64,000 nt of DNA from Cordia subcordata (taxonomy: Eukaryota; Streptophyta; Magnoliopsida; Boraginales; Cordiaceae), in assembly GCA_028554755.1 (NCBI GenBank), contig JAPTOF010000001.1:29439501-29503500 (forward strand). The letters run 5' to 3'. The notes below the pieces were generated by a model. The model searched no databases and had not been told where the DNA came from. It saw only the letters and a list, made by a program, of their open reading frames with translations. Positions 48,160-59,731 of this stretch are shown here, piece after piece. Position 1 is the stretch's first letter, and each line of letters starts with the position of its first letter. The position numbers were made by a program, and so were the translations under genes.

Positions 48160-51100
48160 ATAAGCATAGAGTGATTACTATAATACATAGAACATAACTT
48201 TAAATTCTACGTAATCCTAGATATTTTATATGTGATAAAAATACATCTCTAGGGATAGGTTTAGTGAGTGGGTCTGTTATCATCTCATGTGTAGAAATAT
48301 GTTCTATAATCACTTCTTTTTTCAACACTAGGTCTCTCAAAAAATTAAATTTAATATCTATGTGCTTCGTCCTGCTATGATACTTTGGGTCTTTAGTATA
48401 GGCAATTGCTGCCTAACTACTGCAAAAGATTGTCACTACCTGAGCAGCATTTTTGACAACTCCCAAGTCTACCAAGAACCTTTTAAGCCATACTGCCTTC
48501 TGTACAGCTGCTGAGCAAGCTATAAACTCATCTTCCATAGCGGATGAAGCTATGCATGTTTGTTTCTTGCTACATCACAAAATAGTACCATTGTTGAGTA
48601 AAAAAGCATATCTAGAGTTGGATTTTCACTTACCTGGGTCATCTCCCCAATCAACGTCAGTAAATCCTTTTAGGTATAAATCACCTCCTTGATAACATAA
48701 GAAATAGTCCAAATTCACCTTTAAGTACCTCAAGATCCTTTTAATAGCTTTTCAATGGATTTGCCCAGGGTTTGATTGATAACGACTTACCAATCCTATG
48801 GTGAAACAAATATTTGGCCTTGTACACATCATGGCATACATTAGGCTTCCTATGGCACTCACATAGGGAGCAGCCTTCATGTCTTCTACTTTTTTTGGCA
48901 TTTTGGGACACATCCCTTGATTCAGGTTCTCACCTTTAGCTGTGGGAGTATCTATGAATTTGCATCTTGCATGTGGAATTGTTCAAGAACCTTTTTGAGG
49001 TATGTTTCTTGCGACAAAGCAAGAAGTCTCTTGGATCGGTCCTTCTGGATCTTGACTCCAAGTACATATGATGCTTTACCCATGTCTTTCATTTCAAAAG
49101 TCGAAGACAACCACTTCTTTATAGTGATTATATACTCCTTGTCATTCCCGTCTAGTAGTATGTCATCTACATAGAGAGATAGAAACACATATCCATTCTC
49201 AGAACGTTTCACGTACACATAGTGGTCTTCTTGTGCCATTTTGAAACCATACAAAATGATTTCTCGATGGAACCTAAGATACCACTGTCTATATGATTGT
49301 TTTAATCCATAGATTGACCTCTGGAGTTTACATACTTTGCTTTCCTAGCTTTTAATGACGAATCCTGTGGGTTGAATCATATAGATTTCTTCATCCGGTT
49401 CTTCATTAAGAAATGCTATCTTTACATCCATCTAATGTAATTCCAGGTCTAGATGAGCTACTATAGCTAGAATCAAGCGAATAGAGGCAAACCTAACCAC
49501 CGGAAAGAAGGTTTCCTTATAGTCTATACCTTTCACCTTGGTATATCCTTTCGCCACTAAGCGAGGTTTGTACCTTTCAATGAATACATCTGTATTGTGT
49601 TTGATTTTGAGAACCCACTTGTTCCCAATTGCTTTTCTATTTGGTGGAAGATCAACCTGTTTCTAAACTTAGTTTTTCTTCATGTAATCCATTTCCTCTT
49701 CCATTGCTTTCATCCAATGTTCCCTCATAGATGACGAGAGAGCTTATGTCACTGTCTTAAGCTCCTCGTCATCTTGTGATGTAACCATGAAAGATTCTCC
49801 TTCGATCTCAAATCAACGTCGAGGAATGCTTTGAAGATTACTTCTTTGTGTGGGTTCTTGTGAACTTGATCCTTTAACCAGTTGTGAAACTAACTCATCA
49901 CAAATAACCGGTGTTTCTCTCCCACTTGGATTAGTAAGTGATGTGAATACCTCTTCCACTAAAACTTTAAAATGAGTAGGATCATTTGGATCATCTAATT
50001 CACATAATTGAAATCCCTTATCAATATCCCCACGTCGAGGAAAATCTGTCTCCAAGAATGTTACATCTCATGACTCAAGTTCAGACACACTGCCATCTGC
50101 TTGTTTAAGAAGGAACACATATATCCTTTAGAGTGTTTTGAATACCGAATGAAAATGCACTTTTTCCCTCTCGGTCCTAATTTCCCAAATTTATGAGAAG
50201 TATCATGAACGTAAGCAGCTGATCCCCGAGGACGTAAACTATTTAAGTCAGGTCTTCTACCTGTCCATAACTCATAAGGAGTTGTAGGTACTAACTTTGT
50301 GGGTACACGATTAAGGACATAGGTGGCTGTTAATAAAGCATCTTCCCAAAACGAAATTGGAAGATTAGCTTAACCCATTGTTGACCTAACCATGTCTAGT
50401 AAGGTTTTATTCCTTCTTTCAACAACATTGTTCTGTTGCGGAGTTCCAGGAATAGTCAGCTATCTAGCTATACCTTTCACATCACAAATATTCTTGAATT
50501 GATTAGAAAGATATTCACAACCATGATCAGTTCTGAGTTATTTCACCTTTTTGTCTAGTTGATTCTCAACCAAGTTGAGATATCTTTCAAAATAATCCAA
50601 TGCTTCAGACTTATGGGAAATCAAGTACACATGAATGTATCTGGTGTAATCATTAATTAATGTGATGAAATAAGAGGCCCCATGCCTTGCCCTAACATTC
50701 ACTGGACCATAAATATCTAAGTGGACTAGTTGCGAAGGGTATTCAGCTCGGACCTGTGTTAAATAGCTTTCTTTTTTGATTTACCGACAAGGAAACTTTC
50801 ACACATAAACAAACTGACTTTGGCTACTGACCCTAACAGGCCTTCTTTAGCCAGTCTATTCATCCTGTCTTGCGCTATATGCCCTAACCTGCTATGCCAC
50901 ACATTCATATCCACATCCATGTTGCTATAAGATACATTATATGAATAACAAACATGTACATAACTAATACGACTATGTTAAACATCCAGACAAGAAAACC
51001 ATCTATTAAATATCCATAGCCATACATGACATTATCCAAAAGAAGTTTAACAAAAACACCAAACGTGTGAAGTTCAAAACCTAATTGCAAGAGGATTAAT

Positions 51101-51345
51101 GTGGAAGCCAAGTTTCTTTGAAAATCTGGGCCATACAGGACATCATGGAGAAAAAAAGTGCGACCACTACGTAATACAACTTTACAAGTGCCAATACCTT
51201 TGACTTCAACTCACGTATTGTTTCTCACGAATATCCACCTTGTGTTAGCTGGGACGCATCGGTACTCAACATATGCTCCTCTATCCTTGGCTATATGGTT
51301 AGTTGCTGCTGAGTCAATAGTCTACAGAGGATAAGATTCAACTAG
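48160..51345 (-). pseudogene. copia-B protease, integrase, RT and RNase H, decayed
   Basis: Minus strand, N to C. The protease start TIDSAATNHIAKDRGAYVEY lies at about 51260-51320, followed by the gag-pre-integrase block ending HDVLY. The integrase (50850-50080) is only recognisable in broken pieces. RT is clearest at 49254-48952, with VYVKRSENGYVFLSLYVDD (YVDD at 49162-49173) and MKDMGKASYVLGVKI. RNase H (about 48690-48180) has ILWCSKKQTCIASSAMEDEF and KHIDIKFNFLRD. Stops are abundant, including TAG for Trp before the protease and TGA for Arg. Confidence 0.86.
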
Positions 51346-51359
51346 TAACGCACAACTAG

Positions 51360-51900
51360 AAACAAGTCATTAGGGCTTGTTGCATGGGAATGGCCTACAA
51401 TCCTACAAGAAGGACAAACTTGGGGTTTCCAAGCATACTCATCATTAATCTTTTCCTGATCACCATTTCTTAATTTCACATAGGTAGCATCCAGGAGAGA
51501 TTTTGAAAGATCCATCTCTTGCAAAACCAACAAATGTACGGGACTCCGTAAGTTTGTCCATATATAGTGGTGTGCCAAGAGTACTAGCCATATAACTCAA
51601 GCCCCTTTGAGTGATTAGGGAACAAGGAACATTTCGGAGCTTTACCCAAAAAGGAACACTTTCCCAACTAAAATGCATCATTTGAGCATTAGGGTCTCAT
51701 CTTCTAAGAAGGAGGGGTCTATGATTTATATTCCACATTTGCTCCAACACTTGAGTACAATAATTTTCATTCTCAAACTTGAAAACATAGAAACCATTCT
51801 CCGCTGATTTGATATCAACTTTCCCATATTTTTGCCAATGAAGGTTAGTGTTTCTAGAACCTTTTGTTCTTTGGGAATGTACTGAACTTTGCAATGCCAC
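51360..51900 (-). pseudogene. DUF4283 module inside copia-B
   Basis: The minus-strand frame reads WQKYGKVDIKSAENGFYVFKF, then INHRPLLLRR, a TGA where Trp is expected, then DPNAQMMHF. VPFWVKLRNVPCSLITQRGLSYMAS and LGTPLYMDKLTES follow. After a one-base shift it continues with EYAWKPQVCPSC (a CxxC pair). This is the DUF4283 plus zf-CCHC_4 arrangement normally seen in ORF1-type proteins of plant LINEs and related genes. It lies exactly between the gag start (51968) and the protease (51345) of copia-B, so it replaces or interrupts the rest of gag. Confidence 0.75.
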
Positions 51901-51968
51901 ACATCATAATTATCTCTGTTCACTTTGTCTTCTTTGTTCAAGTCAGCAATAATGGTTTCGGTAGCCAT
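51850..51968 (-). pseudogene. copia-B gag N-terminus
   Basis: ATG at 51968 gives MATETIIADLNKEDKVNRD, then NYDVWHCKVQY and KEQKVLETL. This is the conserved gag start of a common plant copia lineage (DLNKGxKLDGDNYDIWHRKIQY type). The frame then merges into the DUF4283 module instead of the usual gag body. Confidence 0.72.
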
Positions 51969-52410
51969 GATGAACTACATAAGGCATTAGTGAGTCAACA
52001 CTGGCACACATTTAAATACGTTTTGCTAGAAATGACATTAGATTGTAATAAGATGACATCAATTATAGAATCAACACATTATTACACAATTCGTCATCTC
52101 CTATAGGTCAAATGTCAAAATATTACGATGCTATTTGTGTCAACAAAAGCACATCTTCCTTAAAATTTGAATTACTTAAATTTATGGTTAAGGAGCACAA
52201 ACAAAAACTCTGGATGAGGATCACAATCTCATAGGGCTCTTACTCAAAAAAGATAAATAAAATATACGCAATATAGAAAAAAAACACAATAGTTAATATT
52301 AAAATAAACAACTGACGTCCAAAATAATTAAAACTTATAAGATAGAAAAATAAAATGTTTAATCATATTAAACATCCCCAACGTGAAACCAAGACAAGAT
52401 ACTCCTCGTT

Positions 52411-52947
52411 CTATTTATAGCCCAATCTGTCCACCAATGGTGTCAAATCCAAATCCTTCAGAATTTTGGAACCTTGACGATTAAGGACAAACATGCTATC
52501 CTGACTCTTATGAGATCCAAACAACACATTTTTGGTTTTGCACATGCTACATGAAGTGGACAAAAAATTGGTACGCCTAATGCCTTTAAACACTCATTGC
52601 TTCTCAAAAAGTTCGATCTCGCACGTAGCTTGATCGAATGTCATGATTCTACCATCATAAAGTATTTTCTTTTTGACATCCTTGTACATGTTCGGTAAGG
52701 ACCTCACTAATCCTTTAACTTCATCTTTATCAGTCGGGTACACACGTGCATTAGATCTATACTTAATGTTAAACAACATGGTATGCATGTGTCTTATATA
52801 TGTATTCATGGACATTTTGACACACATGCAATATCTCCGATGGTGGGAAAGAGTGGGCTTTGGGTTTTGATACTCAAGCACATAGCCATACAGTTTCTGA
52901 AAAAAGCTAATTGTGGATTTCATAGCAGTTTTTAATTTCCTTTTCAT
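52411..52947 (-). pseudogene. UBN2-type gag fragment upstream of the copia-B gag start
   Basis: Minus strand 52947-52594 reads MKSTISFFQKLYGYVLEYQ, then NTYIRHMHTMLFNI, DKDEVKGLVRSLPNMYKD and IMTFDQATCEIELFEKQ. This matches the second half of a copia gag (UBN2 domain). After a TGA the frame continues to 52411 with CSMCKTKNVLFGSHKS, which I cannot assign. Its position before, not after, the gag start at 51968 is out of order. Confidence 0.6.
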
Positions 52948-53297
52948 TTTTTATCACGAAACACTTGAATGGCTTAAAAAGGATTAGTGTTAAAATAAAT
53001 TAGATATTAAATTCAAACAATATTGTCTATTATACTAAGCCATAAACACATGTTACACAAATTTACAATAATTTAATGTGAAATTACAAAAATTTTGAAA
53101 TATAAAACCACATGTTCCATATAGCAATATATAATTGCATAAATTTAGGTATTATTTGAAATTAATTTAAGTCATGCACTAATTTATATAAGAAGAGACT
53201 CTTAAAAAAGAGTTAAGAGTCATAATCTACCATTATAATATACCAAAAAATTTTAGGGGTCAAAATGTTATTTCCTAATTGGTGCCAAAATATAATT

Positions 53298-53432
53298 TCT
53301 AGAAAATATAGGGTAAAAAATAATATCTAGAAAATATAGGGGTCAAAAAGTACCTTCTAGAAAATATAGGGGTCAAAAAGTAATTGCTAGAAAATATGGG
53401 GTTAAAAGTAATTTTTAGAAAATATAGGGACT
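53298..53432. repeat. 31-bp tandem repeat, about five copies
   Basis: Units contain CTAGAAAATATAGGGGTCAA and are separated by diverged AAAAGTAAT tails. It lies in the leader region of copia-B between the 5' LTR and the first gag fragment. Confidence 0.85.
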
Positions 53433-54178
53433 GTATTGCAATATAAACAAAATATAAGGACTAAATTACAAATAATAACAAAATTTGTCAAATATTTATC
53501 ACTGTTTTCATTCATGAAAAGGAAAAGATTCAGCTTTTCTAACCAAGTTCAAGTAGTCATAACTTTCTATACGATTATCTAAATTGTGCACACAATATAT
53601 TGTTAAAAAGTTTGAAACATAGAGTTTCTATCAGTATATTGATGATATTCAGACATTTACTACGCTGGAAGAAATTTAGCCCTAAACATGGTCCCAAAAA
53701 TTTATAACCCAGATTTTCAGAAATTTGATTTTGATGCAAGGAATTCAACCAAGTAAAACTCTCTCGATTTAAGGCCAAAAAATGCTTGTGATATATCAAC
53801 GCAAAGCCCTTAACACGTAATTTTTTATGATATATTATTTGCATATAGAGGCATAGCAAATAAAAAGATATATCAATCCTAATTTGGCACTTCAAACTTG
53901 TTTTTCTTATTTTTAGAAAAATTAATTCGATGGGTAACTTTAAAAAAAAAAACATATCTCTCTCAATTCTAAGCTAAATTGCACATATAATATACTAATT
54001 AAAAGCTCTGAGTGTCTATATTTAAATAATATATATAACATGTACAATAGACTATTGAATGAAGAGAGAAAAATCATGCAAAAGGGCACAAAACAAATTG
54101 AAATTACACAATTTCTATAACTTCGACACAATATTCAAAGTTAGTAATCATAATCCAACAGAGATTGAACATAATCCA

Positions 54179-54595
54179 GCTCTTATACCAATGAAAGAAA
54201 AAGTGTATTCATAGTTCAAATATGAATACTCACTTGAATTGCCCAAAATTCTAATGTACATCACTCACTCTGTTTAACTCACACATCAGAGTTTTGAACA
54301 CAACCGATTACAGACTATCGGTCACAACTTAAGCGCCCCTTTTTGAGTAGTGATTTTGTGGAAAGAAATTTTTGATTGACAGAGAGAAGTCTGAGACCTC
54401 ATCTAATTAAGAACTTGTCTTAATTATATACATATTATTCTCACTTATTGAGATAATCGGGAGTTATTTAACTTCTTACTCCTGCTAGGTTTCTTAACTT
54501 TCCATAACTCCTTTTTTCCTTTTTTTTTTTATCCATTAATAAATGGGTTAGATTGGGTCAGTTCACATTGGGCAACCTAACTTGAATTTCTAACA
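54179..54595 (-). repeat. 5' LTR of copia-B and primer-binding site
   Basis: The 404-bp LTR (54192-54595) starts TGTTAGAAATTC on the minus strand and ends CTTTCA. The next bases, TTGGTATAAGAGC, match the tRNA-iMet primer complement with one change. Confidence 0.86.
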
Positions 54596-54899
54596 ATCAA
54601 CATAATTGATTACCCTACCTCAATATACAGAAAAAAAAAAGATAACCATGAAATCAACTAAACAATAACTTATTTATTAAAATATTAAATTTTCAATAAA
54701 TCATAAAGCTTTTGACTAACGACGTATTTTAAATTTTGTCTAAAAGTTAAGTATAAGGAATACATCAATCCAATCCTAAATAACAAGAATGAGATTCTAT
54801 AATCAAAATACATAATTAACACACACACACACACATATAAAGATTGAAGCAATTCATAATGTCTTGTATATTCATATGAGAATAACTGAAATCTTTGCT

Positions 54900-57800
54900 T
54901 CTAGGTGTGACAAAGGTTGTAATAATTGTTAGTTGGGTGGTCTTTTGACTTAAAGGTCAAAGCCACTTTGACTGAAAATTTGGGTTGGGTTCCGAGTATC
55001 AAATGGGTCAAATCTTAGTACAATTTTATCCTACATTCCAAGTAGATGAGCGTGGTATAGTTATATGTCAAAAAAAGGCTTGTGGTGAATGAGAAATTAG
55101 CAATCAAAGTTGGGTTTTTAAAAAGTTGGTTGCTTGGTTTGGTTTCTTATGGGAAAGTTTATGACATTGAAACCAAGAAGATTTTGTTCACTTTATATAT
55201 GGGAGCCTTTAAATGTAGTGCCAAGAAGGGACTTGGAAGAAAGACTATACATGGTGAGCTTCGTGTTAAAAATCACTACACTAGCATGCACGCCCTGGGC
55301 TTGGTTCTGGGGCTCTGGGGCCCCAGCGTAGGTATGGGTATGGACAAGGTTTTCACTCAGAATTAGTCTTTTTGACAAAATTCAAAGTCCAACAGATAGA
55401 AAATCAAACGATTTGTAACCGAAAGCCATTCAAAGCTAGTTTGTAATAGAAAGCCATTTAAAGTTGGAGTTAAGCTCTCGGGAGTATGACATGTTTTTGG
55501 CTTACAAATTCTCGACTAATGCTTGCACTAAGTCCTCTGTTAGCTACTACACTTCTCCGTTGTTATAAAAGGTAGCTTCTGTGTGTACCAAAAGAGCATT
55601 AAGTTCTCGAGATTTTCCTCATACAAGCATAGTGCATAACTTACTTAGTTTTTGCACATTTTCCACATAGAGAGTTCAACACATCTAGTTTGTAGGCTCT
55701 TACACCGAAGTGCTACTAGAGTGTTAAGAGGTATACTGTTATATTTTGGAAGGGATATGCTAGAACCATTAACACTGCAGTGGTGGTGTAAATCTCTTAA
55801 GGAGATCGTGTTACGAGCCTCTGTTTAACAATTTAATTTATGAATTTCTTATACTGCTTTGTATTTTGTAATTTCTATTTCAGCTTAATAAAGTTTGGTT
55901 CAATATTAGTTTATAGTTCATTCTGCAATTCTAGAATCATATTTTATTGAGATTTTCTAACGGTTCTAAGGAATTTATAAATTGGTTTTGTTACTGTTTT
56001 CCAGAAACTGTTCCGAACTAATTTGAAAACAAATTCTAGAATTTTAGAAAATTATTACGTATTATTTCGTATTTAAGGTCTGTTAGTACTTCAGTTTCTT
56101 AGTTACTAACAATTTGCTTCTTTAGGTGCAAAAGTTGATATTACCTTGACTAAGAAATGTCTACTGAGAATACCCAATCTCAGTCTAGAAAGAACTCTGA
56201 CCAAAATCAATATGGGAATAATGCCTAAAGTAGAGTTGGTGGAATCGTTCCAACTGGGGTTTTGGGCAATTGTTAAAATTTCGCTTCGATTGAAGTGACA
56301 GGAAATGTTGGCGTGTGCCAATGCTTGGACCCATTACTAGAGTTAGTGGAGATAACATGACTATGCAGGGATTTAAAACTATGCAAGAATTTGGTTTTTG
56401 GACTAAAATTTGACCGTTTGGTCAACCTACTCAAACTGGACTAGCTAGTGAACCATAGGTGTACTCAGGTGTAGGACTTAGGAAATGGAAATACTGGATG
56501 CTACATCACTTAGTTCTTTGAGGCTCATTCAATATTTGAGCGGTGAGGCTTCAAAATTGAGTGAAAACTCAAATATGCAGGCTGTAGATGCATATCTTAA
56601 GGGGAAGGATTGTGACATTGCTGGTAAATTCTACATACTAAGTTGCTTGGATAACAAATTGTTTAACTTCTACACAGTGCCTGGTGAGACTGCTAAGGCC
56701 CTCTAGCTAAACTTAAAATTTTTAGAAGGATTGCATCCTCTTAGTCTTACCTTTGAGCTAACTTTGTAAGCCGTCAGATTGAAGAGTAATATTGTTGAGA
56801 ATATTATTTTTTGCTTAAAGAATAATATTATTGAGGATACTATTTTGCTTAATGAATAATATTCCTAAGAATATTATGCTTATTTGAGTCTTCTAAATGA
56901 GTGGAATGAGTTATAGCTATGTCAAAAAGCTAAAAAATGCGCAATAAGAAGACTCAACACAATTGGGTTTGTCACGTGTACATTCATGCAAGTAAAAGGT
57001 GGAAAATCTTTCTGTAGGTTGCATGGATTACTTCCGTTATATGATTACTTATTCTAAGATGAGATGTTAGAAGCTCAGATGAAATATCAACTTAGTGACA
57101 CATTTAAAGTTTTGGAAAGTGATAGAGAATGAGAGCTTGTTTTTTTTCCTGAGGCCTTTTATGCCAAATAAGAAATTTCTCTTTAAGTGATTACTCTTAA
57201 CAAAACTATCTTAATGAAAACATCTTTCAAAGCAATAGAAAGGTCCTTAGAACCTTTTGAGCTAATCCACAGTGACATTTGTGACTTAAAATTTGTACAA
57301 AGGAAAGGCAATAAAAAGTCTTTTATAACTTTTATCAATAATTGCACACGATATTGTCATTTGTATTTGCTTAGATCTAAAGATGAAGCTTTGGATATCT
57401 TCACGCAATACAAGATTGAGGTCGAAAATCAACTAGGCAAAGGACTAAAACTTTGAGAAGTGAAAGAGGCAGAGAATTTTATATCCTTTCAAGCCTATTA
57501 TGCTGAATAGAGGATAATACACCAAATAGCATCCCCTTATTTTCCTCAACAAGCGATGTTACTGAATGCAAAAACTAAACTCTCGAAAAATAATAAATGC
57601 CTTGTTGGTAAACTCAGGGTTACCACAAAACTTGTAAGAGGAGGTGGTCTTGACTAGAATCATATTTTAATAAGGTACCCTACAAGAGATTAAAAAAGAC
57701 TTTTAGGAATTATAGAAAGGTCATCAGCCTTCATATAAGCATTTTAGAATAAGGGACAACCTAGCTAAAGTATGAGTTTCAACTCCTAAGATAGTCAAAA

Positions 57801-58890
57801 TTGAGACCAAAGACTGTTGATTGTATTTTTATTAGATATGGTAGAACAATGCTGCATATAGTTTTGTCGTGCACAAGTTAGAAATATCTAACATACATTG
57901 AGTCATGAAATGCCGAGTTTTTTAAATGACATTTCCATATAAATATGCATGAAAGCAAGTTCTTCTGAACTGAATTCTTTTAAAATAACTCTTGAATAAT
58001 CAGGTGTAGATAAAGAGACTACAACTGATGGAACTAGATGTATGCTCTGTTTGTTATAACCTTATTTTAAGATGCTTATCCTATTGAAATAAGGTCATAT
58101 CTTATAAGATTTAAGAAATCTTATCATGCATCCTACGAAAATTCAAAGCAAAAACATACTTTTTATCTTATAAAAAATAAGCAATCCTTCTCATCTTATT
58201 TTTTACAACTATAGAATGCATGGTACATATGATAAGATATTTTAAATCTTATATGATATCTCTAAATTTTAATAGGATAAGTATCTTAAAATAAGATCAT
58301 TCCAAACACACTAGTAGTAGGAGGGCAAGGACGTCTGCATCCTTTGGCCCTGACTTTATAACTCTTTATGTTAAAAGGTAAGCCAGAAGCTACAAGGAGG
58401 CTATGTCGACACTAGAATCACCTATTCAAAAAGAGGCTATTAACAGAGAGATTGAGTCTATCATGTATAACCATGCTGAGAACTGGTGGATCTTTCTCTT
58501 AAAAGTAAACCTTTAGAGTATAGATAAATTTTCAAAAGGATAATGAAGGCTGATAGAACAATTGATAAATATAAGGCTTGTTTGGTTATAAATGGTTATA
58601 GTTAGAAGGAGAGTCTAGATTACTTTGACACATACTCGTCAATTACGCGATTACATCCATTTGGATGTTCATAGCTATAATAGCTATATACAAATTTGGA
58701 GATCCATTAAGTAGATATGATGACAACTTTTTTGAATGGAGATCTAAAAGAAGAGATCTCCATGGAACAACCTGAAGGGTTCCACAACCATCAAGGAAGA
58801 AGTTGAGATTTTCCGGGGCACTCCAAGTATAAAAACACCGATTAAAGGGTTCTACAACTATCAATCGCTCAGTCAATTTCTTAGTTTATC
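54900..58890 (+). mobile_element. Copia-C: truncated Ty1-copia remnant
   Basis: An LTR-like segment (about 54905-55810) with a TATAAAAGG box near 55565 leads into a gag start at ATG 56157 (MSTENTQSQSRKNS). Gag frame 56485-56706 follows (ATSLSSLRLIQYLSGEASKLS). Integrase (57187-57456) shows ERSLEPFELIHSDICDLKF and FITFINNCTRYCHLYLLRSKDEAL. RT (58400-58800) shows EAINREIESIMYNH and NGDLKEEISMEQPEGFH. RNase H and a 3' LTR are missing, so the right part is lost near 58890, where a MITE starts. A 265-bp MITE is inserted at 58046-58310. Many stops and frameshifts. Confidence 0.75.
58046..58310. mobile_element. Short inverted-repeat element inside copia-C
   Basis: The left end CTGTTTGTTATAACCTTATTTTAAGATGCTTATCC and the right end (inverse of GTGTGTTTGGAATGATCTTATTTT...) pair over about 40 bp. 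The interior word TCTTATAAGAT recurs. It resembles the split element at 2753-8484 in its ends and ATAAG/CTTAT words. It separates integrase from RT of copia-C, so it inserted later. Confidence 0.7.
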
Positions 58891-58897
58891 ATAGCTT

Positions 58898-59123
58898 GGG
58901 GGCTGTTTGGATTGTGTTTTTTTTTTCCAAGAAAAAGTAATTTTTTTACATTAAATTTGTAATAACTATTTGATTTGATTTCTAAAAAAGTTGAAACTCT
59001 GAAAAAAAATGCTCAAATACAGCTTTTTTTAGAAGCCAAAATTTTTAACTTTTTTTTTAAAAAAATTGTTTTTAAAAAACTATTAAAAAAATACTTTTGA
59101 AAAAAACTAATTCAAACGGGCCC
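58898..59123. mobile_element. MITE at the truncated end of copia-C
   Basis: The left end GGGGGCTGTTTGGATTGTG and the right end CTAATTCAAACGGGCCC are inverted repeats around an A/T homopolymer-rich core of about 226 bp. TTA follows on the right; the matching left duplication is unclear. Same type as 1775-1976. Confidence 0.65.
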
Positions 59124-59731
59124 TTATTATCGTAGCTTAACTGAATCCTTTGTCCAATTATGAATACCTTAAACGTAGCTTGTAATCCCACAACCCTACA
59201 CAACAGCAGATTACAATCGTGGCTCCGTCCTTTTTTTGATAAATCATGGTATGTTGTTAGATTGCTGCTTGTACAGGGATAGTCAGACACGCTACAAAAG
59301 GTGTATTGTTGTTCCTAGCTCAGTGAAACAAGTCAACAGCTTATGTCAATTATCGGCTAGCAAGGTGATTTTGACAATTCAAAACTTGGTCGAGAGATCA
59401 CCATTGTGGCAGGAAGAGACAAATTAAACCAGAATACTTCGAAAGAGTGAAGTGCCATTTCAGTCGGTATGTATGCTGAGAAGTCATTTTGACCTCAGTT
59501 GGTTGATCAGAAAGAATGGCGACTCAGGTTTGAAAGTTACGTACTATGTTCAAAGCGACTAATATTCCATCAAAGTGCGAAGCCTTATGGAATCCTTGCA
59601 TCCATAGAATTAGAGTGATGAAAAAGAAGAGGAGGGAATAAACGAACAGAAGCATAATCCTTATCGTCAGTAGAAATTTTCAGAATTATATTGTGCAAAA
59701 TTATTGATCGACGACTGACAGTACAAGCTCA

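Larger units (their letters stand above)
46632..54595 (-). mobile_element. Ty1-copia retrotransposon, copia-B, 8 kb, rearranged
   Basis: LTRs: 5' at 54192-54595 (404 bp) and 3' at about 46632-47007. They share the ends TGTTAGAAATTC...CTTTTTC (minus strand) and many blocks such as AACACAACCGATTA and TTATTGAGATAAT. The primer-binding site TTGGTATAAGAGC (minus) lies right inside the 5' LTR (about 54179-54191). ATCAC/ATCAA flank it (46627-46631 and 54596-54600). The pol order is copia. The element is 3 kb longer than copia-A because of a scrambled gag region, a DUF4283 module and about 1.1 kb of non-coding DNA between RNase H and the 3' LTR. Confidence 0.88.

Noticed and set aside
55082..55366. 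94-codon plus frame in the copia-C LTR-like region
   Set aside because: Lies in LTR or leader sequence and shows no known domain.
59236..59427. 63-codon plus frame between copia-C and the small basic protein gene
   Set aside because: No domain; in the 3' flank of the minus-strand gene.
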